NCBI GenBank assembly: GCA_026826555.1
Contig: JAKSZT010053883.1
Coordinates: 29,151,559 to 29,215,558, forward strand
DNA: 64,000 nucleotides
DNA from: Tolypeutes matacus
Taxonomy: Eukaryota; Chordata; Mammalia; Cingulata; Chlamyphoridae
Direction of reading: 5' to 3'
Shown here: positions 1 to 10,399 of the stretch, piece after piece
Position numbering within the stretch: position 1 is the first letter of the stretch
How the letters are laid out: every line of letters begins with the position of its first letter
Made by a program: the position numbers and the translations under genes
The notes under the pieces: model-generated
What the model was told of the DNA's origin: nothing
Seen by the model: only the letters and a program-made list of their open reading frames with translations
Databases searched by the model: none

Positions 1-447
1 ACACTGTGTAAGCCACAAAATGACCAAATATGCCCCTCTACAAGCTAACATCAGGGATTGTTTTTTTATTTTTTACAAACATTCCCTCTTCTCCTCTGCT
101 CCCATTACCCCTTCCGCCAATAACCACTAATCTGTTTTCTGTCTCTGCAAATATGCTAATTCTAGTCATCTCTTGTAAGTATCATACAATTTATGTCATT
201 ATGTTTCTGACTTACTTTACTGAACATAGTTTTCAAGGGTCTTCCATGTTGTAGTATGTCTCATAACTTCATTTTTTCTTATGGCTGAATAATATTCCAT
301 TGTGTGTATGTACCACATTTTGTTTATCTATCCCTTTTTTTTTAAGGAAGTACCAGGGATTGAACCCAGGACCTTGTATGGAAAGCAGGCACTCAACCAC
401 TAAGCTATACCTGCTCCCCTATACACACTTTTTATTTTATTTTATTT

Positions 448-680
448 TTTCATTTTTTTGAGGTACTGGGCCTGGGGATTGAACTTGGGACTTCGTATGT
501 GGGAAGCCGGTGCTCAACCACTGAGCCACATCAGCTTTCCTGAGTTGGTTTTTCTATTTGTTTTGCTTGTTTTTTTTTTTGTTTTGTTTTTTTTTTTCAG
601 GAGGTACCAGAAATCGAACCTGGGACCTCCTGTGTGGGAGGCAGGCAGTCAACTGTTTGAACCAATTCCGTTCTCCTATC
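448..680 (-). repeat. Dimeric tRNA-derived SINE
   Basis: Two tRNA-like monomers in the same orientation (B box complement near GATTGAACTTGG and AATCGAACCTGG), separated by a T-rich linker. The same arrangement recurs near 22911 and 42234 and, on the + strand, near 50910. A separate single monomer lies at 330-420. Confidence 0.75.
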
Positions 681-739
681 TTATGTGGGCTTTGTTTGTT
701 TGTTTGTTTTGGGTTAAGGGATAATGACTTTTAATTTGT

Positions 740-1045
740 TTTAATGCACCCCCCACCCCGAGATGGCTCCCTCATCTGTCTGTTCGTTGTTTCCCCTTGT
801 CTCCTTGTTGTGTCTGCTTGTTGTGTCTGCTCGTTGTCTGTCTGTCTTTTTTAGGAGGCACTGGGAACTGAAACTGGGACTTCCTGTGTAGGAGATGAGT
901 GCCCCATTGCTTGAGCCACATCTGCTCCTGACTCGTGTCAGCTTATTGCATCTGCTCCTCTTCTTTAGGAGGCACCAGGAACTCAACCCGGGACCTCCCA
1001 TGGGGGAGGCGGGCGCTCGACTGCTTTAGCCATATCCACTCTCCT
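740..1045 (-). repeat. Dimeric tRNA-derived SINE, longer subtype
   Basis: Two copies of the tRNA-like head (GGAGGCACTGGGAACTGAAA and GGAGGCACCAGGAACTCAAC) with a C/T-rich tail of TGTCTGCTCG-type repeats, reading on the - strand. Confidence 0.7.
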
Positions 1046-2027
1046 ATTTATGCATTTTTGATGGACCTTTGGTTGTCTTCAGCTTTTGTGACTAATGCTG
1101 CTATAAACAGTGGTGTACAACCATCTGTTTGTGACCTTGTTTTGACTCTCTTTGGTTACATACCTAGAAGTGGAATTGTTGTGTTATATGGTAATTCTAT
1201 ATTCAACTTTTTGAAAAATTACCATTTTTCCACAGTGGCTGCACAATTTTACATTCCCACTAATAATGCGCTGCAATTCCAGTTTCTCTGCATTCTCTCC
1301 AGCACTTGTTATTTTCCATTTTTTTAATAATAGCCATCCTTGTGGGTGTGAAATGGTATCTCATTGTGGTTTTAGTTTACATTTTCCTAATGGCTAATGA
1401 TGTAGAGCATCTTTTCATGTGTTTATTGGCCATTTGTATATCTTCTTTGAAGAAATGTCTGTTGAAGTCTTTTGCCCATTTATTTAATTGTGTTGTTTTT
1501 CTTTGTTGCATTGTAAAAATTCTTGATATATTTTGGATATTAGACCCTTATCAAAAATATGATTTGAAACTGTTTTATCCCGTTTTGTGGGTTATTTTTT
1601 CACTTTCTTGATAATTTCATTCAGTGCACAAAATTTTCATTTTGATGAAATCACATTTATCTATTATTTCTCTTTTGCTCCTGCTTTTGGTGTTATATCT
1701 AAGAATTCATTGCTGAAATCCAGGTCTTGAAAATTTGCCCTTATGTTATCTTCTAAGATTTTATAATTTTAGCTCTTATATGTAGGTATTTTGAGTTGAT
1801 TTTTGTATAAGGTATGAGGTAGGGTTCTAACTTCATTCTTCTACATGTGAATATACAGGATCCCAACATATTTGTTCAAGAGACTGCTTTTTCCTTACTG
1901 CATGTACTTAGCACCCTTGTTAAAATTCAGTTGGCCATAGATTTGTGGATCTAATTCTAGACTTTCAATTCTGTTCCACGGATATATTTGTCTGTCTTAT
2001 GCCAATACCACACTGTTTTTTTATTTT

Positions 2028-2205
2028 TTTATTTCCTTCCCCTGAGATGGCTCCTTCGTCTGTCTGCTCGCTTTGTCTGCTCTTTGTCTCTGCTCGTTCT
2101 ATCTGTTTATTGTCTGCTTGTCTTCTTTAGGAGGCAGTGGGAACTGAACCCAGGACTCCCATGTAGGAGGTGGCCCAACTGCTTGAGCCACATCCAGTCC
2201 CACTA
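2028..2205 (-). repeat. tRNA-derived SINE (long-tail subtype)
   Basis: Same head and CTCGTTCTATCTG-type internal region as at 740-1045. It lies next to a younger DAS copy. Confidence 0.7.
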
Positions 2206-2212
2206 CCATACT

Positions 2213-2410
2213 GTTTTTTTGTTTTTTTGTTTTTTTTTTAAAGATTTTATTTATTTATTCATTTATCCCCCACTTGCTGCTTGCGCTCGCTGGGTCAGCT
2301 AACCATGCCGTGCAGGCGGGCTTGCCTTCACCAGGAGGCCCTGGGAACCGAACCCGGGGCCTCCCATATGGTAAACGGGAGCCCTACTGATTGAGCCACA
2401 GCCGCTTCCC
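2213..2410 (-). mobile_element. DAS SINE copy with target-site duplication
   Basis: Reverse complement of the armadillo DAS consensus, with the A-tail represented by leading T's and the RNA polymerase III B box intact in GAACCGAACCCGGGG. It is flanked by TACCATACTG before and after (2203-2212 and 2412-2421). Confidence 0.88.
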
Positions 2411-3909
2411 GTACCATACTGTTTTGATAACTGTTGCTTTGTAATTTAATTTGAAATCAGGAATTGTGAGTCTTCTAGCCCTGTTTTTTTTTCTCCAAGA
2501 TTGTTTTTGGTTATTCATGGTCCCTTGTAGTTCCTTATGAATTTGAGGATTGGTTTTTCCATTTCTGCAAAAAATGTTGCTGGAATTTTAATAGGCATTG
2601 CATTAAATTTGTATATTGTTTTGAGTAATAGTAACATATTAACACACTAACTCTTAGAGTCTGTGAATATGGGATGTCTTGCCATTTGTCTTTAATTTCT
2701 TTCAGCAGTGTTTTGTAGTTTTCATATACTAGTCTTTTATTTGTAGATATTAGTTAAATTTATTTGTAGATATTTTGTTCTTTTGGTTGCTAATGTAAAT
2801 GGATTGTTTTCTTAATTTCCTCTTCAGATTGTTCATTGCTAGTGTACAAGAACACAGTTGTTTTTTTGTTTTTTGGTTTTTTTTTTTTGTATTGATCTAG
2901 TACCCTGCCACTTTGCTGAACTCATTTATTAGCCCTAATAGTTTTCTTGTGGATTCCTTTGGATTTTCTGTATATAAGATCACATTATCTGCAAAGAGAT
3001 AATTTTACTTCTTTTTTTTCCAATTTGGATACCTTTTCTTAATTTTTCTTGCCTAATTTGTGAAAATAGTTATCCTTTTCTGGTTCTTGATTTTAGGAGA
3101 AAAGTTTTTCACCATTGATTGTGATGTTAGCTGTGGGCTTTTCATAAATGGCCTTTATCATATTGAGAAAGTTCGTTTCTATTCTAACTTTTCCTAAGTT
3201 TTTATCAAGAAAGGGTACTGAATTTTGCTGAATGCCTATTCTTTATCTATTGAGGTAATGTGGTTTTTTCCCCCTTCATTTTATTTTAGTAGTGTATTAT
3301 ATTGATTGATTTTTGTATGTGAACCACCTTTGCATTCTTGGGATGAATCCTACTTGGTCACGATGTATAATTTTTTTTAATATGCTGTCAGATTTGGTTT
3401 GCTAGGATTTTGTAAAGGAGTATTATTTATATATATATAACCATAAGGTATAATTTTCTTTACCAGACTTTCATATCAAAGTAATAGTGGCATCATGGAA
3501 TGAATTAGAAAGTGTTCCTTCCTCTAGTGTTCCTTTCTCTTTGGAAGAGTTTGAGTAGGACTGGTATTAATTCTTCTTTAAATGGGAAGCCTTCTGATTG
3601 TGGAACTTTCTTTGGTGGAAGGCTGTTGATTATTGATTAAATCTTAGTTGTAGGTTTGTCAGTGTTTTCAGTTTCTTCTTGAGTCAGTTTGAGTTATTGA
3701 TGTATTTCTAGGAATTTTTCCATTTCTTCTAGATTATCTAATTTGTTGAGATAAAATTGTTCATAATATTCTCTTATAATCCTTTTTATTCCTGTAAGGT
3801 CATTAGTGATATCCTTGTTTTCCTTTCTGATTTTAGTTATTTGCATTTTTTCACCTGGAAGTTCCCAAACTTTTAAACTAGAAAGGAATCCTGGAATTCT
3901 AGATATGGA

Positions 3910-4075
3910 CATTTTAGACCTATGCTTCTCATATTTTAATGTGCATATGAATTCCTTGGGGATTTTAATAAGTAGATTCTGATTCAATGGAGCCTGAGAT
4001 TGTGCATTTCTTAAAAGTTCTCAGATAACGTCAGTGCTGTTGGTCCATGGACCACACTGAATAGAAAGGCTATAA
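3910..4075 (-). repeat. MER5A-type DNA transposon relic
   Basis: The sequence from TGCTTCTCATATTTTAATGTG to GGTCCATGGACCACACT matches my memory of the non-autonomous hAT-Charlie element MER5A in reverse orientation. Diverged. Confidence 0.6.
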
Positions 4076-4310
4076 ATGACTTAGTCCTATATTTTTATGG
4101 CATCAATAATGATTTAGTTAGTATTACAAAGCTTGGTTATTGGGAATCACTAATCAGGTAGCAACTTTTTATTTTCACTGGACCATGGTAAATTGATTCC
4201 GTATTATTTCTCACCTATAACCTTAGTCAAATTGTCAGCTTTCCTTTTCTTTTCACTAGCATTACCTTTCACCTAGATTAATGATTATATAATTATCTAG
4301 TATATATATA

Positions 4311-4398
4311 TATTTTTTACCGGGAGGTCCCGGGGATCGAACCCGGGTCCCTCCATATGGGAGACGGACGCCCAACCAGTTGAGCCACATCCGACCCC
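4311..4398 (-). mobile_element. Short tRNA-like SINE monomer with target-site duplication
   Basis: An 88-base monomer with an intact B box complement (GGGGATCGAACCCGGG), flanked by TCTAGTATAT at 4296-4305 and 4399-4408. Related copies at 53983 and 55747 have the same short form. Confidence 0.82.
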
Positions 4399-4408
4399 TC
4401 TAGTATAT

Positions 4409-5088
4409 TTTTTGAAACATAGAAAAGACAAGAGCTCTGTAGATATTTAAGTAGTTGAATGAATCCTGCATCTCTTCCACTTTAATTCCTCAGAACATCT
4501 GCTCTGTTTGTTTATTCTTTTTCATAGGTATCATAACCATCCTAGAACACATCCTCGTCATCTTACCTCTACATATTTTGATTGCCTACTATTTTTACAG
4601 TTTATATACTATTCATACCAACTAAGATGGCTGCCAAATTCATCTTGCCATTTTCATCACATTACTTTTTGCTAACGTATCTTTGGTACCTCCCAATGTT
4701 TACTAGAAGTGATTTTAAAAGGTGCATAGTAGCTTCATAAAATTGGCCCTGCTACCTATTCAGTTTCCTCCCTCACTGTTTATTATATCCTTCTTATTCT
4801 GTCAGCACACTGTTTTCCATACTTCTCTTCTTGAATCATTGTTCTAATCCTTTCCAGTCATCCACCAAAATTATATCCTTGATTTTATTTTCACAATAAA
4901 TATTTATTATCTATTACCTACCTTGAGTCAGTGCTGTGTGCTAAAGTCTTTCTTTGCTACTTCAGTTGATTTCTCCTTTCTGTGAATTCTTAGTGTCATA
5001 GATTTTTTTTTTGAAATATAAATCTCCCATGAGTTTTTTATTTAGTCTGTAACCCTCTTTGTTTCTTGTGAATTTTTTTTTTTTCCAG
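4409..5088. other. ZMYM4 intron, no recognisable feature
   Basis: AT-rich sequence with no repeat I can name and no plausible exon apart from the acceptor of exon A at its end. Confidence 0.5.
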
Positions 5089-5210
5089 CAGAAGACACTC
5101 CAAGTCAACCCCAAATCGTTGTGGTGCCAGTTCCTGTACCAGTGTTTGTCCCCATACCTCTTCATCTTTATACTCAGTATGCACCAGTCCCCTTTGGAGT
5201 TCCAGTTCCA
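5089..5210 (+). CDS. ZMYM4: ZMYM4 exon A in this window (Pro/Val-rich repeat)
   Basis: ZMYM4 is a nuclear MYM-type zinc-finger protein of about 1,550 residues in mammals, related to ZMYM2 and ZMYM3. This exon begins after a polypyrimidine tract and CAG at 5086-5088 and ends at a GTGAGT donor. The first two bases complete a codon begun upstream, followed by 40 full codons (window residues 1-41). It encodes an alternating Pro-Val segment (VVVPVPVPVFVPIPLH, then YAPVPFGVPVP) that is characteristic of the ZMYM2/3/4 family and lies between the zinc fingers and the C-terminal domain. The zinc-finger exons lie upstream of the window. The acceptor could shift by three bases (CAGCAG). Confidence 0.95.
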
Positions 5211-5875
5211 GTGAGTACTCATTTAGAGATTAAGGCTAATTTAGGATTTTTATCAATTTAAATTTTACATCTCCTTCAAGAAATTTTTCAGTTATTGGTA
5301 AAATATACCTGACTATAGTTGGCTATTATCATAGTAATTAATATGGAGTATAAAGGAGTGTTGAAATTTTACCTTCTTAAAGAAGGCTATGACATAGCTT
5401 TTTTAAAAAGCTGCATATACAATAAGAACACTCAAAGAGAAAAAGATCAGAAACTCAGTGTGTTAGAATCCTAATTCTGTCAAGGGTGAAAAGAGGAATA
5501 GTATGATTTACATGATTCTCAGTTTTTCTTAAAGGAAAATGTATCCTTTTTTCAGAGGAAATATATTTTTCCATGGTACTGAATTGAATTTTTAAGGGGA
5601 GCTGTTGTGTAAAATGCTAAATAAGAAATATGAGGTAAAAACAACAAAAGCTTAAAAGTGTGTTAGAGAATTTTTTTTTAGAGGATGTAGGGATATATTT
5701 TGTTGAGTGTCCATGAAAACACTGAATTTTTATTTAAATGGCTCTAGTTGTATTAAAAAAAAAAAAAAAACTAGATTTTAATCATCAGCAATGAAGATAT
5801 TTTGAATTTTTAAGATTATTTTAGTACCTAAACCATCTCACAAATAATCGTTTGAAGACAAAACCTATTACATAG
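5211..5875. other. ZMYM4 intron, mostly unrecognised sequence
   Basis: AT-rich with a 16-A run near 5755. No exon, and no family I can name. Confidence 0.5.
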
Positions 5876-6255
5876 GGAAGCATATGTGGCTCAAGCAATT
5901 GAGCTCCTGGCTACCACATGGGAGATCCTGAGTTCGGTTCATAGTGCCTCCTGGAAAAGACAAGCAAGAAAGCGAGCTGGCACAATGGGCAGGCACGGCG
6001 AGCTGACGCAACAAGGAGACATACAAAAAAGAGGAAAGACAATGAGAGAGTAACAAAGCAGGGAGCTGAGGTGGCTCAAGCAATTAAGCACCTCTCTCAC
6101 ATGGGAGATCCCAGGTTTGGTTCCTGGTGCCTTCTAAAGAGAAGACGAGCAGACACTGAGAGCGCACAATGAATGGACACAGAGAGCAGACAGCAAGCAC
6201 AAACGAGAGGGGGTGGAATAAATAAATAAAATAAATCTTTAAAAAAAAAAATACT
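5876..6255 (+). repeat. Dimeric tRNA-derived SINE
   Basis: Two tRNA-like heads in tandem (starting near 5878 and 6061), each followed by AGACAAGCAAGAAAGCG- or GAAGACGAGCAGACAC-type bodies, ending in AATAAATAAATAAAATAAA and an A run. It ends about 40 bases before the acceptor of ZMYM4 exon B, so it lies close to the branch-point region. Confidence 0.78.
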
Positions 6256-6293
6256 TTCCTAAGAAACTCTTCAACCTAACCTTCCTTTTTCAG

Positions 6294-6465
6294 ATGCCTG
6301 TCCCCATGTTTATTCCATCCTCACTGGATAATGAAGATAAAGTCACTGAGAGTATTGAAGACATTAAGGAAAAGCTTCCCACACACCCATTTGAAGCTGA
6401 TCTTCTTGAGATGGCAGAAATGATTGCAGAAGATGAAGAAAAGGAGAAGACTCTATCACAAGGAG
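6294..6465 (+). CDS. ZMYM4: ZMYM4 exon B (end of Pro/Val repeat and acidic linker)
   Basis: Preceded by CTTTTTCAG and followed by a GTTGGT donor. 57 codons plus one base, window residues 42-99. It opens with MPVPMFIPSS, finishing the Pro/Val repeat begun in the previous exon, and continues into an acidic segment (KLPTHPFEADLLEMAEMIAEDEE). The first codon happens to be ATG, but this is an internal methionine: the preceding exon joins in the same frame. Reading through the donor would add only seven residues before a stop at 6486-6488. The acidic segment looks unstructured to helical, and I assign no specific activity to it. Confidence 0.96.
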
Positions 6466-6565
6466 GTTGGTATAATTTTCAAAAGTAAAGAAAAGAAAAA
6501 CACATGTACAGAATTTCAAGTGATCCAAGTAATTTTAAATACCAGGCAGTCAGGGTATTTTTATT

Positions 6566-6662
6566 TTTATTTTATTTTATTATTTTTAGGAGGTACCAGG
6601 GATTGAACCTGGGACCTTGTATATGAGAGGCAGGCATTCAACCACTGAGCTACCCCCACTCT
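6566..6662 (-). repeat. tRNA-like SINE monomer
   Basis: GGAGGTACCAGGGATTGAAC and the CCACTGAGCTACCCCCACTC end identify a monomer in reverse orientation, with T-rich (ATTTT)n at its A-tail end. Confidence 0.75.
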
Positions 6663-6854
6663 TCTCAGGGTGTTTTTAAAGGCTTTATCATGTTTAAATA
6701 CCAAGCCTGCAGGTTTGTTATCCCTATATTCAAAGCCATGATCCAAGATAAGAATTCCTATTCTATAACAACCAGCATGCTGGTAAAGGGTAAATAGCAC
6801 CTTAGGATAGAAACCATTTGGCTCAAAATAACCTATAGATATGTTCCATTGTAT

Positions 6855-7090
6855 TAGTGTGGAATAAAGATAATAACAATAGTTAACATTTGTGTGTGCT
6901 TACCATACTCTAGGCATTATCCTAAGTGCATAGCCTCATTTAATCTTCACAAAAACCCTATGAGGGGGTTAGTTTACTTGAGAGTCTCATCTGGAACATA
7001 GGATAAGATACTTGCCCTGGTTATGCATGCAATCAGGAAGTGATGGAAACAGAACTTGAATCCAGGTCTGTCAGACTCCACAGCACATAT
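6855..7090 (-). repeat. MIR
   Basis: Reverse-oriented MIR: AGTTAACATTTGTGTGTGCT through CATTTAATCTTCACAAAAACCC to GAACTTGAATCCAGGTCTGTC. An ancient mammalian SINE, well diverged. Confidence 0.75.
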
Positions 7091-7765
7091 TAACTAGAAT
7101 TCAGTAGTATATATTTTAGGAAGATTTCTAGCCTAAATTAGCTTCTCCCTGATATTCGGATATAGGAAGAGATAATCATAGGAAGAGGTAGAGGAAATGG
7201 CATTTAAAATACTTGAAATATGTAGGTACATTTTTTCGTAAAGACTTTTTTATATATCACTGATGAGCCAAGATAAATTTTTTTCTTTTTTCTTTTTTTT
7301 TTTTTAACAATTTTTCCTTTTTCTCAGTGGTGGATTTTAGAAAGCTAGCCACTGAACTTTGATTTTGCATAATAAATGCTAGATGATTTTATGAAAGCTG
7401 TAGCATTTGAAGAAACTACTGTCAACTTTTCTACTGAGTTGCCAATAAGTTTTAAAATTTTATATTTTGAGAAATAGATAAAAGCTTCCTCTATTAATAT
7501 CCCAATGTTTCTAGTCTCATTTTGCTCTTTAATTTATAATCTTATAATTCTGAAGTTTAATGTCTTAGAATATTGTCTTATACTTGATCTTCTATCTAGG
7601 AATATTATATTTAGTTTGAAAGTTCAATTACTCATAATAAACCTCATCTTAGGCTTCTCTGTTCATATCAACAGTTAACATTTATCAGTTGCTTCTGTAC
7701 AAATGTTGTGACTTCACCTTTGCCTACGATTGAGTCAGAGAGAAAAATTTCAAAACTAAGCTTGA
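7091..7765. other. ZMYM4 intron, nothing recognised
   Basis: AT-rich; only short T runs. No exon signals that fit ZMYM4. Confidence 0.5.
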
Positions 7766-8182
7766 GGGAAACAGATGTAGCTCAAGCAATTAGGCTCCCA
7801 TCAACCATATAGGAGGTCCAGGGTTCGATTCCCAGGGCCTCCTGGTAAAAGGTGAGCTGGCCCACGCGGAGTGCTGGCCCGTGTGGAATGCTGGCCCTTG
7901 CAGGAGTGCTGGCCCGTGCAGAGAGCTGGCGCAGCAAGATGATGCAACAAAAAGAGACACAGAGAAGCAACAATAAGAGACGCAGCAGACTAGGGAGCTG
8001 AGGTGGCGCAAGAGATTGAGCGCCTCTCTCCCATTCTGGAAGGTGCCAGAATCAGTTCCCGGTGCCGCCTAAAGAGAAGACAAGCAGGCACAGAAGAATG
8101 CACAGAGAGCAGACAGCAAGCGCAAAACAACGAGGGGGGTGGGGTAGAAATAAATAAATAAATAAATCTTTAAAAAGAAAAA
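7766..8182 (+). repeat. Dimeric tRNA-derived SINE with internal GCTGGCCC repeat
   Basis: Two tRNA-like heads (near 7773 and 7995) in tandem, ending in AATAAATAAATAAATCTTT. The first body contains GCTGGCCC three times at 7856-7918, spaced about 18-28 bases apart. Confidence 0.78.
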
Positions 8183-8853
8183 AAACTAAGCTTGAAGACA
8201 GATCACTGTAATCATTGTACAATAGGTGAAATCAAATGGTTTGGAAACATTAGAAACACAGAAGATGGATAAATGAAGTGGGTAGCTTATCTTTGATATC
8301 AGGGAAAAGGAATAGTTTTCCTGGGGAAATGTTTTTTAAAAGCTGCTTTTTCATACTTTGAATCCTTGAAGTTCTTTTAAAAAGTAATATATTTTAATTA
8401 ATAGAATTGCTTTATTTAGTTCCATGTACTGATTACTCACTTAACTTATATTTGTTTTATGTTCTGAGTCTACTGACCTTTCACTGCAGTGGTAAAAATT
8501 AAAAGAATTTTAAGCAGATTTGTTAATCTGTGAATAAATTTATATGTAGGTATGTACATATCACGATAGAAAAGAATTTCAAGTAGCACAAAAGAGTGTA
8601 AAATCAAAAGATCTCTCTTGCTATGACTTCCTTTTTACTCCCACCTAGAGGTGTAACCATTGTTAGCAGTAGTCATTTATTTAACTGTATTTACCTCTAA
8701 TGCCTAATCTATTTAATAAATAGTTCTTTCTACATATAAAGGCTGTTTATGTAGAATTCCATAGTATTATTCATGTATATAGTTGAGTCATTTTGTTTGA
8801 AATGTGATTTGCTTTGTGTATATGTATAAATACATGCTTTTCTCTTTCTTTAG
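8183..8853. other. ZMYM4 intron, weak L1-type 3' debris
   Basis: Sequence near 8580-8770 (TTGCTATGACTTCC ... CCATAGTATTATTCATG) loosely resembles old L1M 3' ends. Otherwise unremarkable AT-rich intron. Confidence 0.35.
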
Positions 8854-8907
8854 GGTCCCAAACTTCGGAACAGGAACTCTTTCTAGACACCAAGATATTT
8901 GAAAAAG
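8854..8907 (+). CDS. ZMYM4: ZMYM4 exon C (18-codon exon)
   Basis: A 54-base exon between TTTCTTTAG and GTTTGT. It has the same phase at both ends (two bases complete a Gly codon, one base starts an Asp codon), so it could be skipped without a frameshift. It encodes SQTSEQELFLDTKIFEK, a polar linker in window residues 99-117. I recognise it as ZMYM4 sequence from the linker before the C-terminal domain. It is too short to stand out as an open reading frame and is supported by frame continuity with exons B and D. Confidence 0.93.
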
Positions 8908-9265
8908 GTTTGTAATTATAAATATATTTTGGATTTTAGAAATACTACCTTCTGTTAGTAATAGAAACCCATACAGTAGACTTGGCATCCTTGGATTTAA
9001 TTTTTGTGAGAATCATAAAAGCCACCTCAAATATTGGTTTTAAGGATTAAATGAGGTAATGTTTTTAAGTGTTTAGCAAATAGAGTGCCTTACAAATCAG
9101 AATCCAGTTCTTAGAGCTGATGAACATGTTGCTTTGTGCTTTAGTATACCTAGGTAATTGTCTAACAGCCAGATCTCAGATTTGGTATTCAGGAATTTAG
9201 AAAGGTTTCTGAGCATGTCAAGACTTTGCTTATTGGGGGGCTTATTTGTTTTCTATGAATTTCAG

Positions 9266-9445
9266 ACCAAGGAAGTACATACAGTGGTGATCTTGAATCA
9301 GAGGCAGTATCTACTCCACATAGCTGGGAAGAAGAGCTGAATCATTATGCCTTAAAATCAAATGCTGTGCAAGAGGCCGATTCAGAATTGAAACAGTTCT
9401 CAAAAGGGGAAACTGAACAAGATTTGGAAGCAGATTTTCCATCAG
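9266..9445 (+). CDS. ZMYM4: ZMYM4 exon D (Ser/Glu-rich linker)
   Basis: 180 bases, bounded by TTTCAG and GTTTGT, symmetric in phase. Window residues 117-177. It encodes a hydrophilic segment rich in Ser, Glu and Asp (STYSGDLESEAVSTPHSWEE, later EADSELKQFSKGETEQDL), typical of a disordered linker; the Ser/Thr-acidic runs would suit phosphorylation by acidophilic kinases, which is inference. There are no stops or frameshifts, so the gene looks intact here. Confidence 0.95.
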
Positions 9446-9849
9446 GTTTGTGCAACATAGTCATTCTGCCCAAATTCTCTTATTTTAGAAGATCGGTACA
9501 AGTCTCAAATGACATTATTAAGCAGTTATAATGTGTTGGAGATAATAATCTAGGACACAAATGGTTCCTGCCTTTGAAAGTCTTAATTTGTACCATATTG
9601 TTCTTATAATTGGTTAATTTGGTTTTTCAAAACTTTTTTACCTTTCTCATAGTAAACATATAAATAGAGGTTTTCTTGATTCTTAATGAAATTATTTAAA
9701 TGACATATCCTTTGTATATGAGCAAAATTCTTATTTTATCACAAACAAAATAATGAATATGCTAAAAATTACCTGATATACTCTGACCTCCCCTGCCATC
9801 TAAGTCTGACTTATTTACCTCACTTTGTGCTTTCTGTTGATTATTATAG

Positions 9850-9944
9850 AATCCTTTGACCCACTTAATAAAGGACAGGGAATCCAGGCACGTTCCCGAA
9901 CAAGACGACGACACAGAGATGGCTTCCCCCAGCCCAGACGAAGA
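9850..9944 (+). CDS. ZMYM4: ZMYM4 exon E (basic, NLS-like stretch)
   Basis: 95 bases after TATTATAG and before GTAAGC; two bases finish a codon and 31 codons follow (window residues 177-208). The second half is strongly basic (ARSRTRRRHRD, then PQPRRR, joined across the next junction to GRKK). This resembles a nuclear localisation or nucleic-acid contact patch just before the DUF3504 domain. The family is nuclear; the NLS role of this patch is my inference. A 13.6-kb intron full of nested transposons follows. Confidence 0.95.
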
Positions 9945-10399
9945 GTAAGCAGCTTAATTTTTCTAAGTTTCCTTTCCTTCATTCTGACAGTGTTTCTTAG
10001 TTTCTGCTGTTTGCAAAACTATGTAACAGCCAGAGTTGGGGAGTTCCAGACTTTATTTTGCAACCTCAGACTTTTGCACTTTAGCTTTTGTCTCTTGAAG
10101 GCGTGAAGCAAGACTTTTATTTTACTTTTCTTCCAGTAGGGACTTTTTCTTTTGTTTCTATGTTTGAAGTTTTAGAGAGTTTTTTTTCTCTAAACATTAA
10201 AAAACTTCTTATAACCCTTAATTGTTATAGTCTTTTTTTAGACTTTTCTCATTTTTTTAGTCTCTACATTTTAAGCTTCTTTTACATACTATAAAGATGA
10301 GGTTCACTATTTTATGTAATATAATAGTGATGTTCACACATGAGCGGTTTCATGTTGACAGGGCTTTCCTATACCAAAGGTAAAAGAATTGTAGCCCTT

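Larger units (their letters stand above)
30..3880 (-). mobile_element. Old antisense L1 fragment interrupted by SINEs (ZMYM4 intron)
   Basis: The - strand reads as L1 ORF2 sequence from the reverse transcriptase region toward the 3' end. On the + strand one sees familiar reverse-complement ORF2 text such as ATGGCTGAATAATATTCCAT (near 282) and CATACCTAGAAGTGGAATTG (near 1160), and sequence resembling the RT region down to about 3870. It is heavily mutated with no usable frame. SINEs interrupt it near 330-420, 448-680, 740-1045, 2028-2205 and 2213-2410. Confidence 0.8.
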
